A stretch of DNA of 64,000 bases from Methanothermococcus okinawensis IH1 (GCF_000179575.2 NC_015636.1:1093495-1157494), one strand, 5' to 3'; positions 8,859-20,217 are shown, numbered from the stretch's first letter. Notes: generated by a model not told the origin, from the letters alone. Made by a program: numbers and translations.

Positions 8859-10094
8859 TTATTTTTTAAAGTATTTGTATCCTGATGAAAGCAATGCTGC
8901 ACCTACTGCACCAATATATTGTGAATATGGCGGAACAACAATTTTTTTACCGAGTATCTCACCCAATGCAAGCACCATACCTTTTAAAAGACTGCTTCCC
9001 CCAACAAGTATTACAGGGTCTCTTACATCCACTTCCTGCAATTGTTGTTCATAAATCTGTTCTGCAACAGAATGAGCTGCTGCTGCTGCTACATCCTTGG
9101 GGTCTGCACCGCCTGCAAGAGCTGTAACCAAATCCTGGATACCAAATACAATACAATAGCTGTTCATCATAACCTTTCTCCAATCCCCTTCTGCTGCTAA
9201 ATCCCCGAGCTCCTGTATAGAAACATCCAATCTTCGTGCTGTAATTTCAAAGAACCTTCCACTTGCACCAGCACAGATACCTCCCATTGTAAAGTTATCA
9301 GGTATGGCATTGTTTAAAGATATGGCTTTGTTATCCATACCTCCAATATCAATTACGGTAGCTTCTCCTTCCTGTTTATTAGCCAAAAATGCTGCACCTT
9401 TTGAATTAACTGTTAATTCTTCCTGAACAAGGTCTGCCTTAAAATGCTCCCCAAGGGTATGTCTTCCATATCCTGTGGTTCCAATAGTTTCTATATCATC
9501 CATCTTTAAACCAGATTCTTTTAATGCATCATCAACAGCCTTTTGTGCCGATTCTATAACATCCTTTGTATATACCCATCCCTTTCCAATGATTTTGTTG
9601 TCCTGCATAATTATGGCTTTTGTTGTTGTAGAGCCACTATCAAGACCTAAACTTATACCTTCCTGTTTCTTTCTACCCAATAGTGATTTTCGCTCTACAA
9701 TTGTAGCAAGGGCTTCCATTCTTGTTGATAATTCTGATGCCTTTGTTCTCTCTGTAAATGAATACATAACAACAGGCAAATCTGTATTTTTTTGTATTAA
9801 CTTTCTTACCTCGTTTCTAACCAGAGCTCCCTCAGCACACCTAAAACATGTTGCTATAAAAACTGCCTCTGCATCGGTATTTCCCTCAATAACGGACATG
9901 GCTCTTGCAAACATGAGTTTTAAATTAGGGGATGCTACTTCAAATCCCATATGCTCATCAACTTTATTAATGTAATCTAAATCTACCTCTGGAAATACAA
10001 TTTCCCCGCCTACATCCTTTGCTGCTTTTTCAATTTCGCTTTGAACTCCACTATATTCTGGACCGCATGTTAATTCAGCTATTTTTACTGTCAT
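8859..10094 (-). CDS. Methanogenesis marker protein 15 (BadF/HgdC-type ASKHA ATPase)
   Basis: 411-aa protein with a Cys-containing N-terminal domain (A-T-C-F-R-C-A-E-G at about residues 81-89). It is followed by an ASKHA ATPase domain like the activators of 2-hydroxyacyl-CoA dehydratases: [11 protein letters not shown] phosphate-binding loop near 150, [10 protein letters not shown], the [10 protein letters not shown] motif that binds an Fe-S cluster in the activator family, and a final V-G-G-S-S-L. This two-part layout is that of methanogenesis marker 15, conserved in methanogens. A link to methyl-coenzyme M reductase maturation is often suggested for marker proteins but is not shown here. 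The start site is GGTGGT-ATC-ATG. Confidence 0.8.
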   Translation of the reverse strand: MTVKIAELTCGPEYSGVQSEIEKAAKDVGGEIVFPEVDLDYINKVDEHMGFEVASPNLKLMFARAMSVIEGNTDAEAVFIATCFRCAEGALVRNEVRKLIQKNTDLPVVMYSFTERTKASELSTRMEALATIVERKSLLGRKKQEGISLGLDSGSTTTKAIIMQDNKIIGKGWVYTKDVIESAQKAVDDALKESGLKMDDIETIGTTGYGRHTLGEHFKADLVQEELTVNSKGAAFLANKQEGEATVIDIGGMDNKAISLNNAIPDNFTMGGICAGASGRFFEITARRLDVSIQELGDLAAEGDWRKVMMNSYCIVFGIQDLVTALAGGADPKDVAAAAAHSVAEQIYEQQLQEVDVRDPVILVGGSSLLKGMVLALGEILGKKIVVPPYSQYIGAVGAALLSSGYKYFKK

Positions 10095-10459
10095 GATACC
10101 ACCAATGAAATTAAAAATAAAATATTAAAATAATAAATAGAATAGGTATAAATAGATTAGATGTAATATATGCTCCTTATAATCACCATATAAACATAAA
10201 TTATACTTCATATTATTATCTCTTAATATTTATTTCTTAATCTTGAATTATTAATTATTAATATTTTAAATATTATTTATAGATAATGCTTTTTATAAAT
10301 AAATAAATTTTCATTTATATTAATTTATTATTATTAATATTTAGTTACTATTAATTATCTTAATCATTATCAATTAGTATTATCAGTATTCGTTAATATG
10401 CTAAATTAAGTTATTATATAAAAAATTAAATTAATGATATAAAATTTAAAAATATAAAA
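10095..10459. other. 365-nt AT-rich divergent intergenic region
   Basis: This lies between the divergent marker-15 and PP-loop genes. I see no ORF with a ribosome site, no GC-rich RNA and no strong repeat. Several TATA-like sequences are present, for instance around 10412-10420, which could serve the rightward gene. Confidence 0.5.
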
Positions 10460-11389
10460 ATGGATAGTATGGACAATGCTAAAAACATATTAAAATGCGA
10501 AATGTGCTTAAATACTAGTGAAACATCAAAAATAATAGAATATAATGGAAAAAATATATGTATTGAATGTTATTATTCTATAAAGTATCCACGGGACTTT
10601 AAAAAAATGAAAAAAGAAATTGAATATATCTTAAAAGATAAAACGGGCAAAAATAAAACTAATAGTTATGATAAAACTAATGATAAAAACCTTAATAAAA
10701 AATATAACTGTATATTGGCATTTTCTGGTGGAAAAGATAGTGTTGTGGCATTGTATTTACTTTTGAAAGATTTTAAGGTAAATCCTTTATGCATTACAGT
10801 TGATAACAAATATATGTCAAAAGGAGCTCTTAAAAATTGTTATAATATCACTCGATATTTAAATGTAGATTGGATAGTATTAAATAGGGACTATACAGAA
10901 CTATTCAAAGATAGTATTTTAAGGGGGGAATCTCCGTGTAGAAGATGCTCTGAGCTCATAATGAGAGAGATTTGGAAGATGGCAAAAATGCTAAATATTG
11001 ACAAAATAATTACTGGGCATGAGCTCCCATTTGGAACCTCTCCATTTAAGAATTTAAAGGATAGCATTACCATGATAAGATTACTCACAGGCTATAAATT
11101 AACCGACGATGATAGGTATAATATATTAAAGGAGCTCCCATGGAAAGACCCAGAATTAGGGGGATATACCACAAACTGTTTAGTGCTTGCACCAGCTTTG
11201 AGAGAATTCCATAAAAAACATGGTTTTAGTTTTGAATTCAATAGGGTTTGTGCAATGGTGAGATATGGGTTAATGGATAGAAAAAAAGCCATGGAAGTGC
11301 TAAAATGTCCTGATGTTCCTGATGAGATATATTCGGAGCTCCGAAGGAGAGGGCTTGATTTAAAATATTATGATAATGATAAAGATTAA
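10460..11389 (+). CDS. PP-loop (N-type ATP pyrophosphatase) protein with TtuA-like cysteines
   Basis: 309 aa. The N-terminus has a CxxC...CxxC zinc-ribbon pattern (Cys13, Cys16, Cys34, Cys37). The PP-loop S-G-G-K-D-S lies at 89-94 and binds ATP for adenylation. Cys160 and Cys163 (S-P-C-R-R-C) plus Cys240 match the three-Cys arrangement that holds a 4Fe-4S cluster in the TtuA/TtcA tRNA thiolases. The C-terminal zinc finger of TtuA is absent. It is therefore probably a sulfur-transfer or adenylating enzyme of unknown substrate. No Shine-Dalgarno precedes the ATG, so the transcript may be leaderless or start at the Met at codon 4. Confidence 0.6.
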   Translation: MDSMDNAKNILKCEMCLNTSETSKIIEYNGKNICIECYYSIKYPRDFKKMKKEIEYILKDKTGKNKTNSYDKTNDKNLNKKYNCILAFSGGKDSVVALYLLLKDFKVNPLCITVDNKYMSKGALKNCYNITRYLNVDWIVLNRDYTELFKDSILRGESPCRRCSELIMREIWKMAKMLNIDKIITGHELPFGTSPFKNLKDSITMIRLLTGYKLTDDDRYNILKELPWKDPELGGYTTNCLVLAPALREFHKKHGFSFEFNRVCAMVRYGLMDRKKAMEVLKCPDVPDEIYSELRRRGLDLKYYDNDKD

Positions 11390-11469
11390 TAACGATTATA
11401 ATAGCGATAGCAATATAATAAAATAAAATGGCAATAATAACGATAATGATAAAATAATGAAGTGATATT

Positions 11470-11718
11470 ATGATAACACTTGAAATGAAAATACCTTCAA
11501 ATGAAAATATCGTTAAAAGCTTAGAGGTTGATGATATAAAAAATGGGTTAATTATAAAAACAACATACAACAAAAACTTAAAAAATTTGGAATTACTCGT
11601 AAAAACAAACACAATAGGTTCATTAAAAAATATACTTGACGATTATTTTGTTAATTACAATATGGTAATGGATATTATTGAAATAAATGAAAAAAATGAT
11701 AATAAAATAATAAAATAA
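11470..11718 (+). CDS. Small Pcc1-like (KEOPS subunit family) protein
   Basis: 82 aa with the beta-alpha-beta pattern of Pcc1/CTAG proteins. Pcc1 forms the dimeric core of the KEOPS complex that makes t6A in tRNAs. The start has GTGATATT-ATG. It follows the PP-loop gene by 80 nt on the same strand and precedes the VIT1-family gene, so a loose operon is possible. The assignment rests on size and pattern only. It contains no GAGCTC site, lying in one of the two largest gaps in that motif. Confidence 0.5.
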   Translation: MITLEMKIPSNENIVKSLEVDDIKNGLIIKTTYNKNLKNLELLVKTNTIGSLKNILDDYFVNYNMVMDIIEINEKNDNKIIK

Positions 11719-11779
11719 TTAATGAAATAAAAGAAATTAAAATTAAAATTAAAAAAAGAAAAAATAAAGGGGATATGGA

Positions 11780-12337
11780 GTGAAATTAAAAGATATATCG
11801 AGGTTAATAGAAAACTTTGATATGAGATATATAATAAGAGGACTTATTGATGGTTCTTTATCATCCCTTGGTGTTGTAATAGGAGCTAGTGGTGGAGATG
11901 TTTCTATAATAATTGCCGCAGGCATAGGGGGGGGTGTGGCTAATGGTATTTCCAATATACTCGGAGCATTAACAGCAGAAAGAGCAATTTTAGAGGGAAT
12001 GAGGTCATCACAAGAGAAGGCTCTTTTAAAGGAAGAAGGCTCTTTAAAAACCACATTATTTTACAAAAAAGCACTTAATAAAACAGCAGTTAGCGGAATA
12101 GGCGATGGGGTGTCTACAACCTTTGGTTCAGTTATTCCAGTGATACCGTTCTTATTTTTAAGAAAGGATTTAGCAGTAATTACTGCAATTATTATAACAT
12201 TGGCAATATTATTTGGACTTGGGGTATTTATAGGTAAAATATCTAAGGAGAATTTAGCAATATCTGGGCTTAAAATGGTATTGGGTGGATTAATAGTAGC
12301 ATTGATTAGTTTTACAATTGAACACATGTTTAAGTGA
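11780..12337 (+). CDS. VIT1/CCC1-type membrane protein (TIGR00267-like)
   Basis: 185 aa with glycine-rich transmembrane segments: the N-terminal I-I-R-G-L-I-D-G-S-L-S-S-L-G-V-V-I-G-A pattern is that of the VIT1/CCC1 iron and manganese transporter superfamily. There are hydrophobic stretches near residues 30-60, 95-135 and 150-180, with a charged E-R-A-I-L-E-G-M linker between. It may transport divalent metal, but the substrate cannot be read from the sequence. The start is GTG after GGGGAT. The 3' end overlaps the upstream extension of the next gene, whose true start is 12354. Confidence 0.65.
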   Translation: MKLKDISRLIENFDMRYIIRGLIDGSLSSLGVVIGASGGDVSIIIAAGIGGGVANGISNILGALTAERAILEGMRSSQEKALLKEEGSLKTTLFYKKALNKTAVSGIGDGVSTTFGSVIPVIPFLFLRKDLAVITAIIITLAILFGLGVFIGKISKENLAISGLKMVLGGLIVALISFTIEHMFK

Positions 12338-12353
12338 TAAAAGTGGTAAAAAT

Positions 12354-12857
12354 ATGAAATCCAAAGAATTACTTAAAAAACTAAAAGAAGATGCATCTAA
12401 ATTCAGCATTCATGATTTAATGAATGTAAGGTTATTTTTGGAAAAGGATATGGAGTATTTGCCAAAGGAATATAAGGAATCATACCTTAAAGACCAAATT
12501 ATATATTTTATAAATACATTGAAAGAATTGCGAAAAAAGAATGAAGAGGAATTGGAGGATTTTGAAATTGATGAAGATATATTAAATAAACTGTATAATC
12601 GAATAAATCAATTTAAAACAAACACTAAGGGAGAAGACTCATTTATCAAATTATCACATATTGTTACTCCTTATTTAATTTTTATTGCTAAAAAACCGCT
12701 TCATCCTATTGGAATGAGATTTCCCGGTGGAAAGCGTATCATTGAAAAAAACGGAATATATTACTGTCCTGTGAAAAATAGGCAAAAAAATGAATATTCA
12801 TTATGTGAATTTTGTATATGTAAGGGAATTGAAGAGCTAAAAAATAATAATAAATAA
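12354..12857 (+). CDS. DUF2115 (UPF0305) family protein
   Basis: 167 aa from ATG 12354, chosen because of GTGGTAAAAAT before it; an upstream in-frame ATG at 12318 lies inside the previous gene and has no site. The C-terminus has the family pattern M-R-F-P-G-G-K-R-I-I followed by Y-Y-C-P-V-K and C-E-F-C-I-C, a possible metal-binding Cys cluster. It is known mainly from methanogens. Function is unknown. It is directly downstream of the VIT1-like gene. Confidence 0.7.
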   Translation: MKSKELLKKLKEDASKFSIHDLMNVRLFLEKDMEYLPKEYKESYLKDQIIYFINTLKELRKKNEEELEDFEIDEDILNKLYNRINQFKTNTKGEDSFIKLSHIVTPYLIFIAKKPLHPIGMRFPGGKRIIEKNGIYYCPVKNRQKNEYSLCEFCICKGIEELKNNNK

Positions 12858-12939
12858 GAATAATAAAAAATAATTAAAATGTAGATAATTAAAATATATA
12901 AAAAAAATAATATTTTAAAGAATAATTTAAAATAGATAA

Positions 12940-14676
12940 TTACATCTTACCAGGACATTCAATGCCTAAAATATTTAATCCATTTTCTATAACTATTTTT
13001 GTGCATTCTACAAGTTTTAACCTCGAATAAACGATATTTTGGTTTTCTTCTTTTAATATCGGGCAATTTCCATAGAATCTATTAAATGCCTGTGCAACAT
13101 CAAGCATGTAAATTGCTACTATTTGCGGTTTTCTCGCATTTGCAGATTTTTCAACTATATTCGGGAATTTTAGTAATGTTTTTATTAATATCTTTTCATT
13201 ATCGATTAATTCATAGTTAAATAGCTCATTGAAATTAATATTTTTTTCATTGTAGTTATTTTCTTTATTTTCAAGAATTCTACAACATCTGGCATGGGCA
13301 TACTGTATTACTGGACATCCAACCTTTTCAAAATCAAGTGCTTCATCCCATCTAAATACCATGGGTTTTTCTGGTGAGATTCTAACGATATTGTATCTTA
13401 CAGCACCCGTAGCTATTTTATGGGCAATTTCGTTTATTTCATCCTTATCTGTTGCCACGCCTCTTTTTTTAACCTCATCAATTGCCCTTCTTTTCGCCTC
13501 CTCAAAGAGCTCATCTATACTTATAAACCTTCCCCTCCTAGTGCTCATTGAGCCCTCTGGAAGTGATATAAACTCATAAAATACGATTTCTGGCGTGTTA
13601 TAACCTAATAATTTTAAACTTGCATTTACCATTTCAGCCGTGAGTTTATGGTCTGCACCAAGTATATTGATACCTATATCGCAGTTTTTCATCTTATCGA
13701 TATGATATGCAATATCCCTTGTGGAGTATAAACTTGTTCCGTTTAATCTTGCAAGAACTAATTTTTTCTCTATTCCAAAATCTGAAAGGTTTAGTCTATA
13801 CACTTCATCTTTTTCCACTTTTCCAGTTTCCATTAGTCTTTTTATAACCTCTTTTACCATACCGTTTTTAACATAGGAGCTCTCCCATACAAATTTGTCA
13901 TGTTTAATATTGAGATTTTTTAAAGTTTCTTTAAATCCGCTTAATGCATAATTCACAGCATATTCGAATTTTTTGGTTATTTCGTTTTCTTCATTTTTTT
14001 CAGAAGCTTCCTCATATTTTTTCATTAAATCCAATATATTTTTTTCGAGCTCGGGGTTTTCATTCAAAAGTTTATTGGTTTCCACATAGACCTCACCTAT
14101 GGCATGGTCTGGTTTTTTATTTTTATCCAATTTAAATTTACTCAATCCAAATACCACTATTGCCTCCTGCCTTCCCATATCATTTACATAGTATTGAGTT
14201 TCAACATTATATCCTGCAAATTCAAGCACTCTTTTTAAACTATCTCCAACAATGGCATTTCTGCTATGTCCTATGTGTAAAGGTCCGTTTGGGTTTGCGG
14301 AGGTATGTTCCAATATTATCTTTTTGTTTTTTTCTTCCCCTTTTCCAAAATTATCTTTTTCATTCAGTATCTTTTTTACACCTTTTTTTGAATAGCTATT
14401 GTAATTTAGGAAAAAATTTATATATCCATTTACAGCCTTTATATCCTTTATTCCCTCAATATTTTCAGATTTTAAAGAATTTGCTATTTCTTCTGCTATA
14501 ACCATGGGCGATTTTTTCAATAATTTTGCCAATCTAAATGCTATGTTCGTTGAATAATCACCTAAATTTAGAGAAGGAGGCTCTTCCAATCTTATTGTTT
14601 CCATTTTTTCTTCTGATTCTCCTGTTAATTCATTTATTTTTTTATACAGTGCTTCAATTATGTTTTTTTCAATCAT
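12940..14676 (-). CDS. argS: Arginyl-tRNA synthetase
   Basis: Class I aminoacyl-tRNA synthetase of 578 aa. It has the N-terminal Add-1 domain (residues 1-100) and the HIGH motif as P-L-H-I-G-H in [12 protein letters not shown] (about 129-140). The C-terminal DALR anticodon-binding domain ends in the N-I-L-G-I-E-C-P region. Y-V-N-D-M-G-R-Q is also diagnostic. The start site is AAGTGATAAA-ATG. Divergent from rqcH across a 299-nt AT-rich spacer in which I see no Arg-rich leader ORF. Confidence 0.95.
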   Translation of the reverse strand: MIEKNIIEALYKKINELTGESEEKMETIRLEEPPSLNLGDYSTNIAFRLAKLLKKSPMVIAEEIANSLKSENIEGIKDIKAVNGYINFFLNYNSYSKKGVKKILNEKDNFGKGEEKNKKIILEHTSANPNGPLHIGHSRNAIVGDSLKRVLEFAGYNVETQYYVNDMGRQEAIVVFGLSKFKLDKNKKPDHAIGEVYVETNKLLNENPELEKNILDLMKKYEEASEKNEENEITKKFEYAVNYALSGFKETLKNLNIKHDKFVWESSYVKNGMVKEVIKRLMETGKVEKDEVYRLNLSDFGIEKKLVLARLNGTSLYSTRDIAYHIDKMKNCDIGINILGADHKLTAEMVNASLKLLGYNTPEIVFYEFISLPEGSMSTRRGRFISIDELFEEAKRRAIDEVKKRGVATDKDEINEIAHKIATGAVRYNIVRISPEKPMVFRWDEALDFEKVGCPVIQYAHARCCRILENKENNYNEKNINFNELFNYELIDNEKILIKTLLKFPNIVEKSANARKPQIVAIYMLDVAQAFNRFYGNCPILKEENQNIVYSRLKLVECTKIVIENGLNILGIECPGKM

Positions 14677-14975
14677 TTTATCACTTTAATTATTATAGTT
14701 ATATCATAATCTTTTTAATTTTAATTTTTAATTTTAAATTAATTAGATGTAATTTTATACTCCATTATATCATTATTATATCATTATACTTCACTATAAT
14801 TTTATATTTTTATTATAATTTTTATGTTATTTTATAATCATAATTTTATATAGATTGCACTTACTATATTACTATTAATATATATGAGGAATGAAATTAT
14901 ATTTATAATTTTAATTTAACTTATTCTATTATTATCATTGTCCATTAATCATTATTATTTATTTATGGTGAGATT
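14677..14975. other. 299-nt divergent spacer between argS and rqcH
   Basis: Extremely AT-rich. It holds the two divergent promoters, but no clear single TATA box stands out among many AT runs. I see no small ORF with a ribosome site and no structured RNA. Confidence 0.5.
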
Positions 14976-17030
14976 ATGAAAACAGAATTAACAAATGTGG
15001 ATATCCATGTCGCTGTAAAGGAGCTCCAAAAAATAATAAATGGAAAACTTGATAAGGCATTTTTAGTGGATTCTCAGGATGGTAAGGAGCTCATATTGAA
15101 ACTCCATATCCCAGAGATTGGAACAAGGGAGCTCGCCATAGGCACAGGCAAATATAAATATATTACATTGACAGAATACAGCAGAGAAAAACCAAAGAAC
15201 CCTCCATCATTTGCGATGTTGCTTAGAAAACATCTGAAAAATATAAAAATAACAAGTATAGAACAGCATAACTTTGATAGGATTGTTAAATTTACATTTC
15301 AATGGGGTGAAATAAGTTATAAATTAGTTGTAGAGCTCTTTGGTGATGGAAACATTATATTACTTGATAATGAGGATAAAATTATTCTTCCATTAAAAAT
15401 TGAAAAATGGAGCACAAGAAGAATTATTCCAAAGGAAATATATAAATTTCCTCCACAGAAGGATTTGACACCTTTCAATATAGAATATGGCGTGGCTTAT
15501 GATATATTTAAAGACGAGTTTAAAAAGGATGAAAACAAAGATACAGAATGTGTAAGGGTTATTTCAAGAATATTTGGTTTAGCAGGAATATATGCCGAAG
15601 AAATTTGTGAGTTAGCAGAAGTTGATAAAAAAATAAAAAATCCCTCTAATGAAGAGATAAAAAAGTTATTTGATGGAACAAAAATATTTTTTAATAAACT
15701 ATTCAATGAAAAGAGACCTCAAATCGTGTTAAAAAATGGAGAATACTACGATGTTACGCCGATAGAATTAATGAAATATAAAGATAAAGATTATGATAAA
15801 AAATATTATGAAGAATTTTTAACGGCATTGGATGATTATTTTTCACGGTTTATATTAAAAAAGGAGATTAAAAAGGAAGAAACAAAATTGCAGAAGATGG
15901 TAAAAAAACAGGAAAGAATATTAAACAATCAAATTGAATCCTTGAAAAAATATGAAAAACAGGCAAAAGAGAACCAGATAAAAGGAGATTTAATTTATGC
16001 AAATTATGCCCTTGTAGATGAAATAATAACGACCTTAAAATCAGCACGAGAAAAGATGGATTGGAGCTCCATAAAAAAGATAGTTAAGGAGAATAAAGAT
16101 AATCCAATATTGAGCAAAATAGTATATATTAACGAAAAAAATGGAGAAATTACATTAAAATTATCCGCAGATTATGGAAATGGACTTATTGAAAAGGATG
16201 TTTCACTTGATATAAGGAAAAATGCCTTTGAAAATGCCGATAACTATTATAGTAAATCCAAAAAGTTTAAAAACAAGATAGAAGGTGTTAAAACAGCCAT
16301 AAACCTATCAAAAGAAAAACTTGAAAAGTTAAAGAAAAAAGAAGAAATTGAAATGGAGTCCCTTAAAGAGAGAGAAGAAAAAACTATGGAGAAAAAAGAG
16401 AGAAAGAAAAGAAAATGGTATGAAAAATTCAAATGGACAGTAATAAATAATTATTTAATAATTGCAGGTAAGGATGCTACAACAAACGAAATGCTTATAA
16501 AAAGATATACTGAAAAGGACGATATAGTATTCCACACCCTTATGGAAGGAGCTCCTTTTACAGTAATAAAAATGAATGGTAAAAACATAGATGAACTTAA
16601 TGAAGATGAGAGAGAATTTTTATTAAATGAAACTGCAAAATTTGCAGCATCTCATTCAAAGGCTTGGAGGCTTGGATTGGGTAGTGCCGATGTTTATTGG
16701 GTAAAACCCGAGCAAATTTCTAAAACCGCTGAAAGTGGAGAGTATCTTAAAAAGGGAGCATTTGTAATAAGAGGCAAAAGGAATTTTATAAGAAGTGTGC
16801 CTCTTGAACTTGGAATAGGTATTGTTGAATATGACAATGAGGAAAGATTAACCACAGCACCACCAGAAACAATTAAAAACTTTAAAAAATATGTTCTATT
16901 AAAACCTGCTAAAAAGAAAAAAGGTGAATTAATAAAAGAACTTAAAATAGAGTTTAAGGAATACGGTGTGGATGATGAGGATATACTCAGAGCTCTACCA
17001 CCGGGTGAAAGTGATATAAAAAATAAATAA
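14976..17030 (+). CDS. rqcH: RqcH/NEMF-family ribosome quality control protein (NFACT)
   Basis: 684 aa with the three NFACT parts. The NFACT-N domain starts near residue 1 (V-D-I-H-V-A-V-K-E-L). A long Lys/Glu-rich coiled-coil middle spans roughly 290-480. The NFACT-R (DUF814) domain runs at about 485-610, beginning W-Y-E-K-F-K-W and including S-H-S-K-A-W and D-V-Y-W-V. Family members bind 60S/50S subunits carrying stalled nascent chains and, in bacteria, add C-terminal tails. Length fits archaeal members (about 650-690). Start GGTGAG-ATT-ATG. It carries seven GAGCTC sites, among the densest in the window. Confidence 0.88.
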   Translation: MKTELTNVDIHVAVKELQKIINGKLDKAFLVDSQDGKELILKLHIPEIGTRELAIGTGKYKYITLTEYSREKPKNPPSFAMLLRKHLKNIKITSIEQHNFDRIVKFTFQWGEISYKLVVELFGDGNIILLDNEDKIILPLKIEKWSTRRIIPKEIYKFPPQKDLTPFNIEYGVAYDIFKDEFKKDENKDTECVRVISRIFGLAGIYAEEICELAEVDKKIKNPSNEEIKKLFDGTKIFFNKLFNEKRPQIVLKNGEYYDVTPIELMKYKDKDYDKKYYEEFLTALDDYFSRFILKKEIKKEETKLQKMVKKQERILNNQIESLKKYEKQAKENQIKGDLIYANYALVDEIITTLKSAREKMDWSSIKKIVKENKDNPILSKIVYINEKNGEITLKLSADYGNGLIEKDVSLDIRKNAFENADNYYSKSKKFKNKIEGVKTAINLSKEKLEKLKKKEEIEMESLKEREEKTMEKKERKKRKWYEKFKWTVINNYLIIAGKDATTNEMLIKRYTEKDDIVFHTLMEGAPFTVIKMNGKNIDELNEDEREFLLNETAKFAASHSKAWRLGLGSADVYWVKPEQISKTAESGEYLKKGAFVIRGKRNFIRSVPLELGIGIVEYDNEERLTTAPPETIKNFKKYVLLKPAKKKKGELIKELKIEFKEYGVDDEDILRALPPGESDIKNK

Positions 17031-17140
17031 TAAATCATACCAATATAATTAAAAATAATAAGTTATGATAAATAATAAATTAAAATTATGATAAAATAAA
17101 ATAAATAAGAAATAATTAATAAAATAAATATAAACTCCAT

Positions 17141-17482
17141 TTAAATTTCAACAACATCCACTATTTCAAGAGGAATATCTTTTAAAGCTCTTCCTATTGA
17201 AGATTTTGCAATTCTCACAGCATGTTCTGGACTTTCCGCATTAAAAATCTTCATAGATAATAATATACCTACAATAGCCGTCCTTGCAACAACCAAAACA
17301 CAGTCTATTGGTTCTCCACATTTTGGACAGATGGTTAATCCAACATCTATATCAACATATTCCATATTTTTTTTGTTTAATATTTTGCCTATATTTGATA
17401 CTGCCACTCCTATGGCATCTTCGACATCTTCAACATTTTTTACTATATAGGGCGCCTGTAATGTTACATGATAATTTGTCAT
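17141..17482 (-). CDS. DUF555 (UPF0212) family protein
   Basis: 113 aa. A C-P-K-C-G motif near residue 52 could bind zinc with an unseen partner. The N-terminal [10 protein letters not shown] and the A-I-G-V-A-V-S-x-I-G pattern are characteristic of UPF0212, an archaeal family of unknown function. The start site is GGTGAG-ATTAA-ATG. It is in the same direction as the DUF357 gene and ppsA, 39 nt downstream, so it may be cotranscribed with them. Confidence 0.8.
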   Translation of the reverse strand: MTNYHVTLQAPYIVKNVEDVEDAIGVAVSNIGKILNKKNMEYVDIDVGLTICPKCGEPIDCVLVVARTAIVGILLSMKIFNAESPEHAVRIAKSSIGRALKDIPLEIVDVVEI

Positions 17483-17521
17483 TTAATCTCACCAATTATT
17501 ATATATTTCTCGCATTTTCCT

Positions 17522-17860
17522 TTATTTTGCCAATGTAAATCTTATGTCATCATCGCCCACATTAAAAATACCTAACCGAGCTCCGGCATCTATCCAACCA
17601 TAAGCATAATTTAATGATGCGAACGCATTAACATAATCTCCTTTTTCTATAAATGTTTTTGCATCGTTAAAATAACATTCAATCATACATAAAAAATCTT
17701 CTGCAACATCATACAATAAACTTCTCTTTGGTGGAAAACCCTTTTTTATAATATTTATTGCTTCTTCTGTTCTGCTTAAATAATTATATAACTTTTTATT
17801 CGAGATGATATTGTTAATATTACTACTGTTATTACTACCATTATTGCAGTTAATATCCAT
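17522..17860 (-). CDS. DUF357 family protein
   Basis: About 112 aa. After an Asn/Ser-rich N-terminus (residues 3-20) comes a helical region with L-Y-D-V-A-E-D-F and [15 protein letters not shown], the DUF357 signature. This small alpha-helical archaeal family has no known function. GAGGAT before the second ATG favours a start at 17860, giving a TAATG stop-start overlap with ppsA and probable coupling. Confidence 0.75.
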   Translation of the reverse strand: MDINCNNGSNNSSNINNIISNKKLYNYLSRTEEAINIIKKGFPPKRSLLYDVAEDFLCMIECYFNDAKTFIEKGDYVNAFASLNYAYGWIDAGARLGIFNVGDDDIRFTLAK

Positions 17861-20217
17861 TAGCATCCTCTTTTAATCTTTAAAAATGTTTTAAAAAAAT
17901 AAAAAATAATTAATGCCATTTTATAATTATTATTCTTTTTATTCCTAATGGCATCAAGAATTACCCTCTGCTCTGTTCTTGCAACTGTTTTTCTTATGGT
18001 GTCTATTGCATCGATATTTGCAGAAATGCTTGTGATACCCCATTCCACGAGTTTTTCAACAATGGCAGGCCTGCTTCCAGCCTGACCGCAGATTGAAGTT
18101 TTAACGCCATATTTTTTACAGGTTTTTATTACCGATTCTACAAGTTTTAAAACTGCTGGATGGTTTTCCCTATAATACTTTGCAACAAATTCATTATTTC
18201 TGTCTATTGCAATTGTATATTGGGTTAAATCATTTGTTCCAAGGGAAACAAAGTTAATGCCTTCTTTTATAAAATCCTCAATGATTAATGCAGCTGCTGG
18301 CGTTTCAACCATTATTCCGAATTCAATATCTTTTCCAAGTTCCAACCCAATTTTATGGGCTAATTTCTTAACCTCTTTAACTTCATCAGGACTTGTTACA
18401 AGTGGTATCATTATGTTTATATTTTTATATCCATCTTCCCTTAATTTTTTAATGGCAAGTAATTCACATCTTAAAATTTCTGACTGGTCTAAACCTCTTC
18501 TAATACCTCTCCATCCCATCATAGGATTGTGTTCTTCTGGCTCATCTTCTCCACCCTTCAAACCTCTAAACTCATCTGTTGGGGCATCCAATGTTCTATA
18601 TGTTACAGGTCTTGGATAAAATGCATCTGCTACTTTTCTAATACCTTCTGCAAATATATTTACAAGTGCATCTTCACCTTTTTCCTCCAACACCTTAATT
18701 GGATGAACCCCTGTTCCAAGAATCATGTGCTCTGCTCTTAAAAGACCTACTCCATCTGCACCAGTAGCCGCAGCTCTTTCTGCAACCTCAGGCATGGATA
18801 CATTTACCTTTATCTCTGTTGCAGTTATTATCGGAGCTCCTGCAACTACAACCTGAGCAGGTGCAGTTTCTTCTTTTTTCTTAATTTCTCCTTCATATAC
18901 AATTCCTTTTTCACCATCAACGGTTACTATCATACCATCTTTTAGAATTTCCGTTGCCCTCTGGGTCCCTACAACACAGGGTGTTCCGAGCTCTCTTGAA
19001 ATAATGGCAGCGTGACAAGTCAATCCACCGTCATCGGTGATGATAGCACTTGCCTTTTTCATTGCAGGGACCATATCTGGGGTAGTCATACCTGTAACTA
19101 ATATATCCCCATCTTTAATTTTATCTATCTCCTCGATATCGTGAAGTATTTTTACTTTTCCTGAGGCTACACCAGGTGATGCTCCAATACCTTTTAAAAG
19201 TATTTTTGCTTCGATTTCTTCTTCTGTTTTTTCTGCTTCTTTCTTTTTCTCCTTATTTAATGTTGTAATAGGTCTTGCCTGAAGCATATATACTTTTCCA
19301 TTTTCCAAAGCCCATTCAATATCCATAGGTCTCTTATAATGTTTTTCAATAAGAATTCCTTTTTCAGCTAAATTTTTAATATCTTCATCGGATAATACCC
19401 TTTTTTCCTGCATATCTTCTGGAACAGGTATCTCTTTGGTATCTCCATTTTCATCTTTAACAAACATTGTTTTCTTTTTGGCTATGTATATGTTTTTAAT
19501 TGATAAGTTGGTTTTATCGATTATATATGTGTCTGGGCTTACTATACCGCTTACAACACCTTCTCCAAGCCCCCATGCTCCTTCTATTACCATTTCATTA
19601 TAATTTTGGTTCATTGGATTTACTGTGAACATAACCCCTGCTTTATCTGCATTTACCATTTTTTGAACAACTGCGGCTAATGCTACTTGGAAATGGTCAA
19701 ATCCTTCCTGTTCTCTATAAAATACTGCCCGTGGTGTGAATAGTGATGCAAAACATCTTTGAACAGCATTTACTACATTATCAGCTCCTTTAATATTTAA
19801 ATATGTATCTTGCTGTCCTGCAAAACTTGCATTTGGTAAATCTTCTGCTGTGGCTGAGCTCCTAACTGCCACAAATATTTCTCCCCCTCCATCAATTTCA
19901 CAGAGTCTATTGTAGCTTTCAATGATGCTCAATTCCAAATCCTTAGGCATTTTTGCCGTTGTAATTAAATCTCTTGCCTTTTTTGACCTTTCTTTTAAAT
20001 CATCCGTGTTATTTACATCAATACCCTTTAAAGTTTCTCTTATTTTTTCATCTAATTTCGTTTCCTTTATAAAATATCTGTATGCCTCAGCAGTTACTAC
20101 AAATGCAGGGGGTACAGGAAGTCCTGCATTCCACATTTCACCGAGTGAAGCTCCTTTTCCACCTGCGAGATTTACATCTTTATTAGAAAGTTCGTCCAAC
20201 CATGCTATCAATTTCAT
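17860..20217 (-). CDS. ppsA: Phosphoenolpyruvate synthase
   Basis: Makes PEP from pyruvate and ATP with release of AMP and Pi, a gluconeogenic entry step in methanogens. Domain order is clear: ATP-binding N-terminal domain with G-G-K-G-A-S-L-G-E near 19-27, the swivelling phosphohistidine domain with the phosphorylated His402 in G-G-L-T-C-H-A-A, and the PEP-binding barrel with the C-terminal C-G-Q-A-G-S. It has a strong site GGAGGTAAATT-ATG. At 785 aa it is slightly long. The last 25 or so residues are Asn/Lys then Phe-rich and unlike the family, perhaps a lost stop codon. Confidence 0.95.
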   Translation of the reverse strand: MKLIAWLDELSNKDVNLAGGKGASLGEMWNAGLPVPPAFVVTAEAYRYFIKETKLDEKIRETLKGIDVNNTDDLKERSKKARDLITTAKMPKDLELSIIESYNRLCEIDGGGEIFVAVRSSATAEDLPNASFAGQQDTYLNIKGADNVVNAVQRCFASLFTPRAVFYREQEGFDHFQVALAAVVQKMVNADKAGVMFTVNPMNQNYNEMVIEGAWGLGEGVVSGIVSPDTYIIDKTNLSIKNIYIAKKKTMFVKDENGDTKEIPVPEDMQEKRVLSDEDIKNLAEKGILIEKHYKRPMDIEWALENGKVYMLQARPITTLNKEKKKEAEKTEEEIEAKILLKGIGASPGVASGKVKILHDIEEIDKIKDGDILVTGMTTPDMVPAMKKASAIITDDGGLTCHAAIISRELGTPCVVGTQRATEILKDGMIVTVDGEKGIVYEGEIKKKEETAPAQVVVAGAPIITATEIKVNVSMPEVAERAAATGADGVGLLRAEHMILGTGVHPIKVLEEKGEDALVNIFAEGIRKVADAFYPRPVTYRTLDAPTDEFRGLKGGEDEPEEHNPMMGWRGIRRGLDQSEILRCELLAIKKLREDGYKNINIMIPLVTSPDEVKEVKKLAHKIGLELGKDIEFGIMVETPAAALIIEDFIKEGINFVSLGTNDLTQYTIAIDRNNEFVAKYYRENHPAVLKLVESVIKTCKKYGVKTSICGQAGSRPAIVEKLVEWGITSISANIDAIDTIRKTVARTEQRVILDAIRNKKNNNYKMALIIFYFFKTFLKIKRGC

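Noticed and set aside
14677-14975. Arg-rich leader before argS
   Set aside because: No ORF with clustered Arg codons or a ribosome site on that strand.
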